From positions 1-5,894 of the forward strand of contig JAAYZH010000155.1 in the NCBI GenBank assembly GCA_012514965.1: a stretch of DNA of 5,894 nucleotides. The letters are read 5' to 3'. A program made the translations under genes and the position numbers. The DNA is from Clostridiaceae bacterium. Its GTDB lineage: Bacteria; Bacillota; Clostridia; Saccharofermentanales; Fastidiosipilaceae. Under the pieces are notes generated by a model. The model had not been told where the DNA came from, searched no databases, and saw only the letters and a list, made by a program, of their open reading frames with translations. Below are positions 1-5,894 of this stretch, piece by piece (within the stretch, counting starts at the first letter, position 1; every line of letters begins with the position of its first letter).

Positions 1-1
1 G

Positions 2-976
2 CTCGTCGATGCGGAAGAACAGGAAACGCTTCCGCCTCCTGCTCACACGCACGGCCAAAGTCATGCCCACGGACACAGCCACAGCCACAGCCATAGCCAC
101 AGTCACATAGGTGATGCAGGCGGCTCAGTCCGAAGTACTCTAATTGTTTTCAGCATGAATTTACTCTTCGCTGTGGTGGAATTCATCACCGGCCTGCTAT
201 TCAATTCAACAGCCATATTTTCCGACGCCGTCCATGACCTCGGCGACGCAATTTCCACAGGTATGGCTTTCTTCCTGGAGAAAAAAGCCAGCAAACACGC
301 TGATGGCAAATATTCTTTTGGCCAGCGCCGCTTCTCACTCTTGGGAGCACTCCTGACCGGTCTGGTCCTCATCGTCGGCGGTGTGCTTGCATTGTGGCGC
401 GCTGTGCCGCGACTTCTGCAACCCGAACCGGTGGAAGCAACCGGCATGTTCTGGCTGGCCCTGGCGGCCATCGCGATGAATGGCATCTCCGCGTTTGCTT
501 TGCGCGGCCGCAGCTCGCGCAGTGAACGTATGCTGAATCTGCATATGCTCGAAGACCTGATCGGCTGGGTCGCGGTCCTGGGACTCTCCATTGTTCTGCA
601 TTTCAAGCCCTGGTATTTCCTGGATCCAATCGTCTCCATTGCGATCTCTCTCTTTATTCTGTACGCGGCTATCCCTCAGACAGTGGGGACGCTTCGTATA
701 CTCATGGAGTCGGTGCCGGAAAATGTGAACATGGCGGATCTGGCAGCCCAAATCCTGCAGATCGAAGGTGTACACGGTCTGAGTCACCTGCACATATGGT
801 CTATGGACGGGGAAGTCAACAACTTCGCGGTCACACTTTTTGTCGATGTGAATGACATTGACGATCACAAGCGAATCAAGGCCGAGCTCCGCCGTCATCT
901 TGCACCCCATCACGTGCAATGTTCCACCATTGAGCTTGACTACGATCCCGGAATGAATTTCCGCGGAATTCTGTAG
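2..976 (+). CDS. Cation diffusion facilitator (CDF) family metal efflux transporter, 5' end off the window
   Basis: Probably exports Zn2+ or a related divalent metal across the inner membrane in exchange for protons; the metal is inferred from family. The frame is open from base 2 to the TAG at 974-976 (324 residues) and has no ATG, GTG, TTG or CTG before the ATG at 155. Starting at 155 would delete the His-rich segment and cut into TM1, so the true start lies just left of the window. In visible numbering: His-rich stretch 15-35 (10 His); about six membrane segments near 45-68, 70-95, 111-132, 148-168, 180-201 and 205-225; then a soluble C-terminal domain from about 232. The two metal-site HxxxD motifs of the family are present: HDLGD at 78-82 (TM2) and HMLED at 181-185 (TM5). 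The C-terminal domain has the typical VHGLSHLHIWSMDGE block. Length is normal for a CDF. It is convergent with the sugar operon and has no evident functional link to it. Confidence 0.93.
   Translation, partial: LVDAEEQETLPPPAHTHGQSHAHGHSHSHSHSHSHIGDAGGSVRSTLIVFSMNLLFAVVEFITGLLFNSTAIFSDAVHDLGDAISTGMAFFLEKKASKHADGKYSFGQRRFSLLGALLTGLVLIVGGVLALWRAVPRLLQPEPVEATGMFWLALAAIAMNGISAFALRGRSSRSERMLNLHMLEDLIGWVAVLGLSIVLHFKPWYFLDPIVSIAISLFILYAAIPQTVGTLRILMESVPENVNMADLAAQILQIEGVHGLSHLHIWSMDGEVNNFAVTLFVDVNDIDDHKRIKAELRRHLAPHHVQCSTIELDYDPGMNFRGIL
44..106 (+). repeat. His-rich coding repeat (CACAGC-type hexamer units) in the CDF gene
   Basis: The stretch encodes ten histidines in 21 codons. From 74 to 106 it is a tandem run of His-Ser codon pairs (CAC/CAT followed by AGC/AGT). 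Synonymous changes (CAT at 92-94, AGT at 101-103) interrupt the perfect hexamer. In CDF proteins such cytoplasmic His-rich segments are thought to bind metal or tune selectivity. The tandem DNA could also change length by slippage, which would add or remove His-Ser pairs in frame. Confidence 0.85.
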
Positions 977-981
977 TGGCT

Positions 982-1010
982 AGTTGTGTGGCTCTTTTGC
1001 CTATACAACT
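982..1010. terminator. Weak hairpin between convergent genes, possible bidirectional terminator
   Basis: AGTTGT (982-987) pairs with ACAACT (1005-1010), and GGC (990-992) pairs with GCC (999-1001), leaving a TCTTTT loop and a small asymmetric internal mismatch. It starts 5 bases after the CDF stop and lies 70 bases past the amylase stop, as expected for a shared terminator. Neither strand has a clear T-run after the stem, so termination is only a guess from location. I see no gene in 977-1080. Confidence 0.35.
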
Positions 1011-1080
1011 CGCTTATTCGCCTTAAGGTTCGTCAGCAAAATTCACTGCTTTACTTCAATCAAATCCTCTCATCCTGCTC

Positions 1081-2838
1081 TTAAGCGGAAGGCTTCAGCA
1101 CAGCCACCGAAAACGGCGGAAAGTTCAAGCTAGCCTGATCCATTGTGACTCGTTCTCCGTCAGGTGACGGCAGAGAGGCTACGAGCTCCCAGCCGCTGTA
1201 TTCACTCGGCAGAACCTGGCTGTTCGCTTCAGAAGAAAAATTCAGGACTAGCAAAACCCGTTGCGCCCTAGCTTCGTCGTCAGTCCAGGTTTTTGCAACC
1301 GCACAGTGTGCCTTCAGGTCGAAGCCAGGGGCCAGCGCTGTGAGTCCGCGAGCGATTTCGGGGTAGAGGGTGCGAATGCGAATGGCTTCACGGTAATAAG
1401 ACAGCAGGGAAGCGGGATCCTCCAGCTGTTCGGCTATCGTGCCAAAGGGATAGCTGTAACCGTCTGCTTCCATGTCAGGCGGCCCGGAAGTTAAACCGTT
1501 TGTCCCTGCTGGGCCCCAGGGCAGGGGGGCCCGCTTGTTTTCGTCACGGCCGGCGCCGCGCATGCCAAGCTCTTCGCCATAGTAGACAAAGCTGCTTCCT
1601 GAGGTGAAGAGATTGGCGGCTGCGGCCAAACGCAGTTTGCCGGGGTCTGAGGCCAGGAAGCCGGCCAGGCGACCGGTGTCGTGGTTGCTGAGGAAAGGTG
1701 CGTTGATTGCCCCGGGCGCGATCTCGAGGATGGCCTTTTGCGCGTTCGTGAGATTTACGGCGTAGTCGCGGCCGTTCTCGAGGTTGATACTTCGCACTGT
1801 GAGGCCGGAGTAGTCCGCGAAGGCAAAGTCGAATAAGGAATCGATCCCGCTGCGGTAATATTGCTTGTAGACTTGGAAGCCGCTCCAGGCTTCGCCTACA
1901 AGGTAGGCGTCTGGCTGGATGGCTTTGGCTGTTTCGTTGACCCAGGACAAGACCTCGATGTTTTGAGGATCGTCGCCGGAATAGAATTCTGTGACTGCGT
2001 CGAGGCGGAAGCCATCGACTTTCCTATCGACCAGCCAGAACTCCATGATGTTTTCGAACTCTGTGCGCAAGGCTTCGCTCGCTAGGTTGAGATCGGGCAT
2101 GCCTGACCAGAATTTGCCCTCGTAATACCAGCCTGCTGCCGCGGTTTGATACCAGGTGTTGTCTTTTTTCTCCTGACTGAAGTTGTAGTAGGAGACGTAG
2201 GGATTATTGAAGTCACCTTTGGCCAAAGCATCCACCGCGGCGATGAACCACGGATGATCCAGGGCTGTATGGTTTAAGACCAGGTCAATGATGACGTTGA
2301 TACCGCGAACGTGGGCAGCCGCGATGAAGGCATCGAAGTCTGCCATGCTGCCATATTGAGGATCGATGGCCTTATAGTCGAGTACGTCGTATTTATGGTA
2401 GGTGGGTGAGGGCATGATCGGCATGAGCCAGATGCCGTTTGCACCCAGATCATTCATGCTTGCCGGGTCACCGTCGTTGATATAGTCGAGTTTGGCCGTA
2501 AGTCCGGCGAAATCTCCGATTCCGTCGCCATTGCCGTCGGCATAAGAGTAGACAAAGACCTCATAAAACGTGCGAAAAAGGTCGTCCAGGGGTTTTGCCG
2601 CGGGGTAGGTGACCGTGGAGCTCGTGGGCAGCGGGAGGCTCTCAGTGGCATTCAGGGTCGTCGTGGCTGCAGTTGCTTGGCTTGAGCTGGCAACAGCAGA
2701 CGTGCTTGCGTGTGATGTCTCAGCTGTTGACCCTTTCCCACAAGAAGACAGGGCTGAGGCCAAAACGCTAAGCGCTAGCAGGCAGCCGGTAATGTTGCGT
2801 AATCTGCGTGTCCGGGGTAGAGGTGTTTTTTTGTACAT
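1081..2838 (-). CDS. GH13 alpha-amylase-type glycoside hydrolase, surface lipoprotein
   Basis: Predicted to hydrolyse alpha-1,4-glucan links in starch or maltodextrins outside the membrane. The 585-residue product starts with a basic n-region, a hydrophobic core and a lipobox LSSC with Cys33 as the lipidation site. A Ser/Thr/Ala-rich tether follows (about 34-75). The GH13 barrel runs from about 88, with a D-rich loop DGNGDGIGD (101-109) resembling the calcium loop of related enzymes and YHKYDVLDY (147-155). Conserved regions are complete: DLVLNH (185-190), GFRLD with nucleophile Asp280, GEAW with acid/base Glu316, and NHD with Asp387. MPDLN (247-251) is the fifth-region signature of the neopullulanase/intermediate group; with the D-rich loop this suggests a GH13_36-like enzyme (inference). 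A beta domain ends the protein (FPPFSVAVLKPSA). It is the last gene of the operon, 75 bases after malG. Exact product specificity (alpha-amylase, neopullulanase or glucosidase) cannot be read from sequence. The ATG at 2838 has a good ribosome binding site. Confidence 0.94.
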   Translation of the reverse strand: MYKKTPLPRTRRLRNITGCLLALSVLASALSSCGKGSTAETSHASTSAVASSSQATAATTTLNATESLPLPTSSTVTYPAAKPLDDLFRTFYEVFVYSYADGNGDGIGDFAGLTAKLDYINDGDPASMNDLGANGIWLMPIMPSPTYHKYDVLDYKAIDPQYGSMADFDAFIAAAHVRGINVIIDLVLNHTALDHPWFIAAVDALAKGDFNNPYVSYYNFSQEKKDNTWYQTAAAGWYYEGKFWSGMPDLNLASEALRTEFENIMEFWLVDRKVDGFRLDAVTEFYSGDDPQNIEVLSWVNETAKAIQPDAYLVGEAWSGFQVYKQYYRSGIDSLFDFAFADYSGLTVRSINLENGRDYAVNLTNAQKAILEIAPGAINAPFLSNHDTGRLAGFLASDPGKLRLAAAANLFTSGSSFVYYGEELGMRGAGRDENKRAPLPWGPAGTNGLTSGPPDMEADGYSYPFGTIAEQLEDPASLLSYYREAIRIRTLYPEIARGLTALAPGFDLKAHCAVAKTWTDDEARAQRVLLVLNFSSEANSQVLPSEYSGWELVASLPSPDGERVTMDQASLNFPPFSVAVLKPSA

Positions 2839-2846
2839 GCCTTTTA

Positions 2847-2853
2847 TCCTCTT
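2847..2853 (-). promoter_or_regulatory. Ribosome binding site of the GH13 gene
   Basis: Reads AAGAGGA on the minus strand, 8 bases before the ATG at 2838, which supports that start. It begins two bases after the T-run of the upstream hairpin, so the hairpin and the translation start are tightly coupled in space. Confidence 0.75.
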
Positions 2854-2854
2854 G

Positions 2855-2893
2855 AAAAAGATTGAGGGAGATGAGTTGCCTCTTCTCCCTCAA
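2855..2893 (-). terminator. Rho-independent terminator or attenuator between malG and the GH13 gene
   Basis: A perfect 10-bp stem, TTGAGGGAGA / TCTCCCTCAA (2862-2871 with 2884-2893), has a 12-base loop. In the direction of the operon it is followed by TCTTTTT (2861 down to 2855). This is the shape of an intrinsic terminator, but the loop is long and the stem moderate, so partial read-through is plausible. It begins about 20 bases after the malG stop and ends just before the amylase ribosome binding site. I saw no convincing separate promoter in 2839-2913, so read-through is the likeliest route to amylase mRNA. Confidence 0.7.
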
Positions 2894-2913
2894 ATGCGTT
2901 TGCTGTTGACAGG

Positions 2914-3804
2914 TTAGCCTTTGACCGCTCCGCTCATGCTCTGGTTGTAGAAACGTTGCATGAGAATAGTCAGGATGCCGATTGGGAGGGAGACCAGGAC
3001 GGCTCCCGCGGCGAAGTTCAAGTACCAGTCATAGGTTCTTTCTTTGTCCAGCATCGACCACAGTCCGACTGAAACCGTGTAGTACTTACTGTTCGCACCT
3101 GCGATGACTTTCGCGAAGATGAAGTCCAGCCAGGGGCCCAGGAAGGACATGAGGATCTGGTAGACAATCATCGGCTTGCTGATGGGGAGGATGACTTTGC
3201 TGAAGACTTCCCACTGGGTGCAACCGTCGATCGTGGCTGCTTCATCGAGTGATTTGGGAATTGTGTCCATGTAGCCCTTGAGCAGGAGGAAGCCTGAACC
3301 GGACCCGGCCGAATAGACCAGGATCAAGGCAAGGTAAATCCAGTTGCCCTGGGTCAGGCCCATAGCCTTTAGAATGAAATACACTGCGATCATTGCCATG
3401 AAGCCGGGGAAAAGCCCGAGAATCATATTGACGTTCATCATGAAACGGCGTGTTTTGTAACGGCGGCGACTCATGATGTAGGCTACGAAGACCACAAATG
3501 TAGTTCCGATAATGCAGGCGAAGATCGAAATGAACAGGGTGTTCATGAACATGCGGGGGAAGTCGAGCAACTGGCGATTCGCCGGATCAAACAGCTCGGT
3601 GTAATTCCGCAGCGTCAAACCATTCTTCGGGAAGAAATCCTTGAAGTAAGAGCCTGTGTCATTGCGCAGTGAGGTCATCACGATCCAGGCCAGAGGCGCC
3701 AGCCAGATTGCACTCAACACGGCTAGCAGAAGGTGAACAAGAGCATTACCGGCAATGGCGCCTGGCTTGCTGGACATGGTTCTGCGTTTCAAATTCGTAC
3801 TCAT
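2914..3804 (-). CDS. malG: MalG-like ABC sugar transporter permease
   Basis: Inner-membrane half of the maltodextrin-type importer, partnering with the MalF-like protein upstream. At 296 residues it is the usual length for MalG-type subunits. About six membrane segments are visible, near 20-44, 87-110, 124-146, 156-176, 211-233 and 262-284. The cytoplasmic EAA loop that docks on the ATPase is intact: EAATIDG (188-194) with the closing LP at 206-207. The C-terminus ends in GAVKG, typical of MalG proteins. The start is set by the ATGA overlap with malF (3801-3804) and a strong ribosome binding site inside the malF end, so the two are probably translationally coupled. The family is certain; maltodextrin as substrate is inferred from the neighbours. 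Confidence 0.93.
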   Translation of the reverse strand: MSTNLKRRTMSSKPGAIAGNALVHLLLAVLSAIWLAPLAWIVMTSLRNDTGSYFKDFFPKNGLTLRNYTELFDPANRQLLDFPRMFMNTLFISIFACIIGTTFVVFVAYIMSRRRYKTRRFMMNVNMILGLFPGFMAMIAVYFILKAMGLTQGNWIYLALILVYSAGSGSGFLLLKGYMDTIPKSLDEAATIDGCTQWEVFSKVILPISKPMIVYQILMSFLGPWLDFIFAKVIAGANSKYYTVSVGLWSMLDKERTYDWYLNFAAGAVLVSLPIGILTILMQRFYNQSMSGAVKG

Positions 3805-5201
3805 TGGAAACCCTCCTCGTCCTTGTAAGATCCGGAAGAACGATACGTAACCAAGGCAACAATCGACAATGTTACGAAGGTAAAGATACCGATGACCGCA
3901 CCGATATTATAGTACTGCTGATCGACCGTAAGCTTGTAGAGCCAGGTGACCAGGAGGTCTGTATAGCCGGCAGTGGAATTCGGTCTGGGTGGTCCGCCTC
4001 CCGACAGGAGATAGATCACGTTGAAATTGTTTATGTTCCCGGTAAACTGCGTGATGATGTACGGTGACATGATAAAGAGGACATAAGGCAGTGTAATTTT
4101 GAAGAAGATCACAATACTGTTGGCGCCATCGATACGCGCGGCCTCCGTATATTCTTCGGGGAAGTTTTGGAGAATCCCCGTCACCTGCAGCAGTGTATAG
4201 GGAATACCGACCCAGAGATTGATGATGACGACGGTGAACCTGGCCCACATGGGGTTCGTCAGGAAGGGCAGGGGGTCTGTCTCGGCTATCCACTTCAGAT
4301 CGTGAATCAGGAGCATATTGATGGCTCCCTGAGGCTGCAGCATGGTACGAATGATCAATAGCGAAACAAACTGCGGTACCGCGATGGTGAAGGCGAAGAT
4401 TACACGCCACATGGATTTTAGCCGTGTCCGCTTGCGGCCGATCAGCATGGCCAAACTGAGGCCCAAGATGAAGTTCAAGGCAGTAGCGAGTACGGCCCAG
4501 ATAACCGTCCAACCCAACACAGGCCAAAAAGCCTGCCCAACCGAGTTTTGCATATTCACCACACGTGTGAAATTGTCAAAACCCACCCAGTCAAACAACA
4601 CCAGATGATCATTCTCTTTGCTGTAGTTTGTGAACGCCATCGCGATCATGTAGACCAGGGGCAAAACGGTAAAAATCAGGACGCCCAAGACCGGCAGGGT
4701 CAGGAGCAGATTGTGGATTTTCTCGTCAAACAAATCATGAATATCATCTTTTAGGCGGTTGACTTTGCTGCCTTCTTTGTGGAGAAGATCGGCTTTATAA
4801 GCGCTCTTTAGTGCCGCACGCCAAATGAAGAAAAAGGCAAAAGAAATCGAGATCGCCACCACACCCCACAAGAGGATCAAAACCGAGTTATGACCTGCGG
4901 CATATTCATAGATCATTTTTTCTTCGTTCCAGGTTTCGACTTGCTCCAGCCAGCCCAGTGTAGGCAGCATCTTTATTGCAGGAATGCCTGCGGTGATCAT
5001 GTAATAGACGTAAAGTACCTGGATGCTCAAGAAGAGCAAGCCCTTAACGATTTGACCATGGATAAGGTTCCCAAAACCCATGATCAGGACGGATAGCTTC
5101 GTTGCCCAGTTCCCGTGCAGGATGGCTCCAGAGGCGGTCCAGGGTTCAGCGAAGGCACCCCCTTTTCGCACCAGAGACCGAGACTTGGCCTTTGATTCCA
5201 T
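3801..5201 (-). CDS. malF: MalF-like ABC sugar transporter permease
   Basis: Inner-membrane permease that pairs with MalG to form the maltodextrin channel. It has 466 residues, longer than the roughly 300 of most sugar permeases. The extra length is an N-terminal part with two hydrophobic segments (about 53-72 and 105-127) preceded by GFGNLIHGQ and separated from the core by a charged stretch (130-163). Core membrane segments lie near 164-190, 229-253, 265-286, 321-340, 370-388 and 432-453, giving about eight in total, as in E. coli MalF. The large periplasmic loop of E. coli MalF is absent: only about 40 residues separate the third and fourth segments. The EAA loop is intact (EAARIDG 353-359, LP 371-372). 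AGYTDLLV (411-418) after a GGGPP motif is a strong MalF marker and supports a maltodextrin substrate. The start has an excellent ribosome binding site. It follows malE after 114 bases and overlaps malG. Confidence 0.94.
   Translation of the reverse strand: MESKAKSRSLVRKGGAFAEPWTASGAILHGNWATKLSVLIMGFGNLIHGQIVKGLLFLSIQVLYVYYMITAGIPAIKMLPTLGWLEQVETWNEEKMIYEYAAGHNSVLILLWGVVAISISFAFFFIWRAALKSAYKADLLHKEGSKVNRLKDDIHDLFDEKIHNLLLTLPVLGVLIFTVLPLVYMIAMAFTNYSKENDHLVLFDWVGFDNFTRVVNMQNSVGQAFWPVLGWTVIWAVLATALNFILGLSLAMLIGRKRTRLKSMWRVIFAFTIAVPQFVSLLIIRTMLQPQGAINMLLIHDLKWIAETDPLPFLTNPMWARFTVVIINLWVGIPYTLLQVTGILQNFPEEYTEAARIDGANSIVIFFKITLPYVLFIMSPYIITQFTGNINNFNVIYLLSGGGPPRPNSTAGYTDLLVTWLYKLTVDQQYYNIGAVIGIFTFVTLSIVALVTYRSSGSYKDEEGFQ
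3811..3818 (-). promoter_or_regulatory. Ribosome binding site of malG within the end of malF
   Basis: Minus-strand GAGGAGGG, formed by the malF codons for Glu-Glu-Gly, sits 6 bases before the malG ATG. It fixes the malG start at 3804 and the 4-base stop/start overlap. Confidence 0.85.
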
Positions 5202-5206
5202 TGTTT

Positions 5207-5213
5207 ACCTCCC
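5207..5213 (-). promoter_or_regulatory. Ribosome binding site of malF
   Basis: Minus-strand GGGAGGT lies 5 bases before the ATG at 5201. It supports the start and hence the long N-terminal extension of the malF product. Confidence 0.85.
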
Positions 5214-5248
5214 GATCGCTTGTCTAAAAAATATTGCTTACTTCGACT

Positions 5249-5286
5249 AATAAACGGGATACCTGCCGCGTGGCAGATATCCCGTT
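5249..5286 (-). terminator. Long stem-loop between malE and malF, attenuator or mRNA-stabilising hairpin
   Basis: AACGGGATA (5253-5261) pairs with TATCCCGTT (5278-5286), and CTGCC (5263-5267) pairs with GGCAG (5272-5276), with a 4-base loop. The single mismatch (5262/5277) becomes a U-G wobble in the minus-strand RNA, giving a continuous 15-bp stem. Only a short T-poor tail (TATT) follows, so termination would be weak. Its place after the binding-protein gene fits the known pattern of hairpins that keep malE mRNA more abundant than malF mRNA. A 5202-5315 gap with no gene surrounds it. Confidence 0.65.
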
Positions 5287-5315
5287 GGAGACCTAAACAC
5301 TCTTTAGACGGGAAA

Positions 5316-5894
5316 TCAACTTACGGCTGATGTATTCAGGGCTTTGTTGAATTCCTCAGTACGCTCAGCTGCGTTCTCTTTGGTCACTTCTTTATTTGCG
5401 ATCGCAACTCCGAAGTTATCAGCAGGAGACCAGTACTGGCCCATGCTGGGCACGAAAGGCTGCAGGAAGGCGGTGTTCGCCATGGTGTCGTTCTGAGCTT
5501 GGACCAGCAGATCTTCCTGGATGGCCGGATCAGCTAACAAATCAGTATTGCAGGGGACGATCTTGCGTAGGTCATAGTGAGACTTTTGGGCCTCGGGTCT
5601 GGCCAGCCACATAGCCAGAGAAACGGCTACGTCGAGGTTCTCGGAGGTCGGATTCACGCCAAAGGCTTTGGTGCCGCCGAAGGAGAGGAGCTGTTTGTCA
5701 GAACCGCCGATGTTGACGGAAGGAAGCTGGGCTGCGCCGAAGTTGTCGCCGAGAGCTTCCTTGACGCCGGTGTAATCCCAAGAGCCGGAGAAAATCGCAT
5801 TGACTGAACCGTCCTTGAGGCCGGTCAAGCCGGAACCATCAGCATCGACCATAAAGTTTGCGTTTGCCACGAGGTCAACGAGATACTCTGTAAC
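5316..5894 (-). CDS. malE: MalE-like extracellular sugar-binding protein, C-terminal part
   Basis: Solute-binding subunit of the importer. Only the last 192 residues are visible: the frame runs open through the right edge and ends in TGA at 5316-5318, so the start, the signal peptide and the N-terminal lobe are off the window. The GTG at 5868-5870 is an internal codon, since starting there would leave half a domain. The fragment has the C-terminal pattern of MalE proteins: FSGSWDYTGV (visible 35-44), GGTKAFGVN (73-81) at a lobe crossing, MWLARPEAQ (95-103), and VPSMGQYWSPADNFG (148-162). Trp39 and Trp155 fall where E. coli MalE has sugar-stacking tryptophans (positional inference without a computed alignment). 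It is the first gene of the visible operon and 114 bases ahead of malF. Confidence 0.88.
   Translation of the reverse strand, partial: VTEYLVDLVANANFMVDADGSGLTGLKDGSVNAIFSGSWDYTGVKEALGDNFGAAQLPSVNIGGSDKQLLSFGGTKAFGVNPTSENLDVAVSLAMWLARPEAQKSHYDLRKIVPCNTDLLADPAIQEDLLVQAQNDTMANTAFLQPFVPSMGQYWSPADNFGVAIANKEVTKENAAERTEEFNKALNTSAVS

Noticed and set aside
74..106. Short tandem repeats as a CRISPR-like array
   Set aside because: The units are 6 bases with no spacers and encode His-Ser pairs within an uninterrupted gene.
103..639. Minus-strand 178-codon open frame opposite the CDF gene
   Set aside because: Antisense shadow of a clear CDF frame; its product is rich in Arg, Ser and Pro and shows no recognisable domain. 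The same holds for the minus-strand frame at 335-919.
1021..1028. CCTTAAGG palindrome between the convergent genes
   Set aside because: An 8-base palindrome is common by chance, and no second copy or neighbouring operator-like feature was seen.
2826..2832. Run of seven T (A on the coding strand) at codons 3-5 of the GH13 gene as a phase-variation tract
   Set aside because: Seven bases is short for a phase-variable tract and the run falls in Lys-Lys codons usual for signal peptides; no other sign of switching.
2896..2912. Possible catabolite-control (cre-like) site near the malG stop
   Set aside because: Key consensus positions do not match, and the site lies inside the operon away from any promoter I could support.
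3669..4067. Plus-strand frame across the malF/malG junction
   Set aside because: Antisense to two well-supported permease genes; no recognisable domain and no supporting context.
3907..4527. Minus-strand 206-codon frame inside malF
   Set aside because: Same strand but shifted frame relative to malF, whose own frame carries the EAA loop and MalF signature without interruption. The shadow product has no family features.
5222..5309. GTCTAAA (5222-5228) and TTTAGAC (5303-5309) inverted pair flanking the malE-malF hairpin
   Set aside because: A 7-base match over about 75 bases is easily chance, though it could close a larger stem around the hairpin.

Overview
The window holds one nearly complete plus-strand gene, a cation diffusion facilitator (CDF) metal transporter at the left edge. 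Convergent to it is a minus-strand operon for maltodextrin or starch-oligosaccharide uptake that fills the rest. Transcribed from right to left, the operon reads: 3' part of a MalE-like binding protein, MalF-like permease, MalG-like permease, and a lipid-anchored GH13 alpha-amylase-type glycosidase. Every gene is an ordinary member of a known family. The coding is dense and no stretch over 300 bases lacks a gene.

Organism: a bacterium of medium GC content. The lipoprotein amylase with a Ser/Thr/Ala-rich tether, the strong GGAGG-type ribosome binding sites, and a MalEFG set with no ATPase gene in view would suit an anaerobic Gram-positive of the clostridial kind. Spirochaetes carry similar operons, and the sequence alone does not settle the phylum.

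Layout: 2-976 (+) CDF transporter with a His-rich N-terminus, start off the left edge; 977-1080 convergent intergenic region with one weak hairpin; 1081-2838 (-) GH13 lipoprotein; 2839-2913 intergenic with a good terminator-like hairpin directly ahead of the amylase ribosome binding site; 2914-3804 (-) malG-like; 3801-5201 (-) malF-like, overlapping malG by 4 bases; 5202-5315 intergenic with a long, nearly perfect hairpin; 5316-5894 (-) malE-like, start off the right edge.

How the genes work together (inference from families and order): the surface amylase cuts alpha-glucans into short maltodextrins, the binding protein captures them, and MalF/MalG carry them across the membrane. The ATPase subunit is not in the window and must be encoded elsewhere. 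The two hairpins, after malE and after malG, divide the operon into segments that could be expressed at different levels. They are the most interesting non-coding signals here. I found no evidence of a previously undescribed system.
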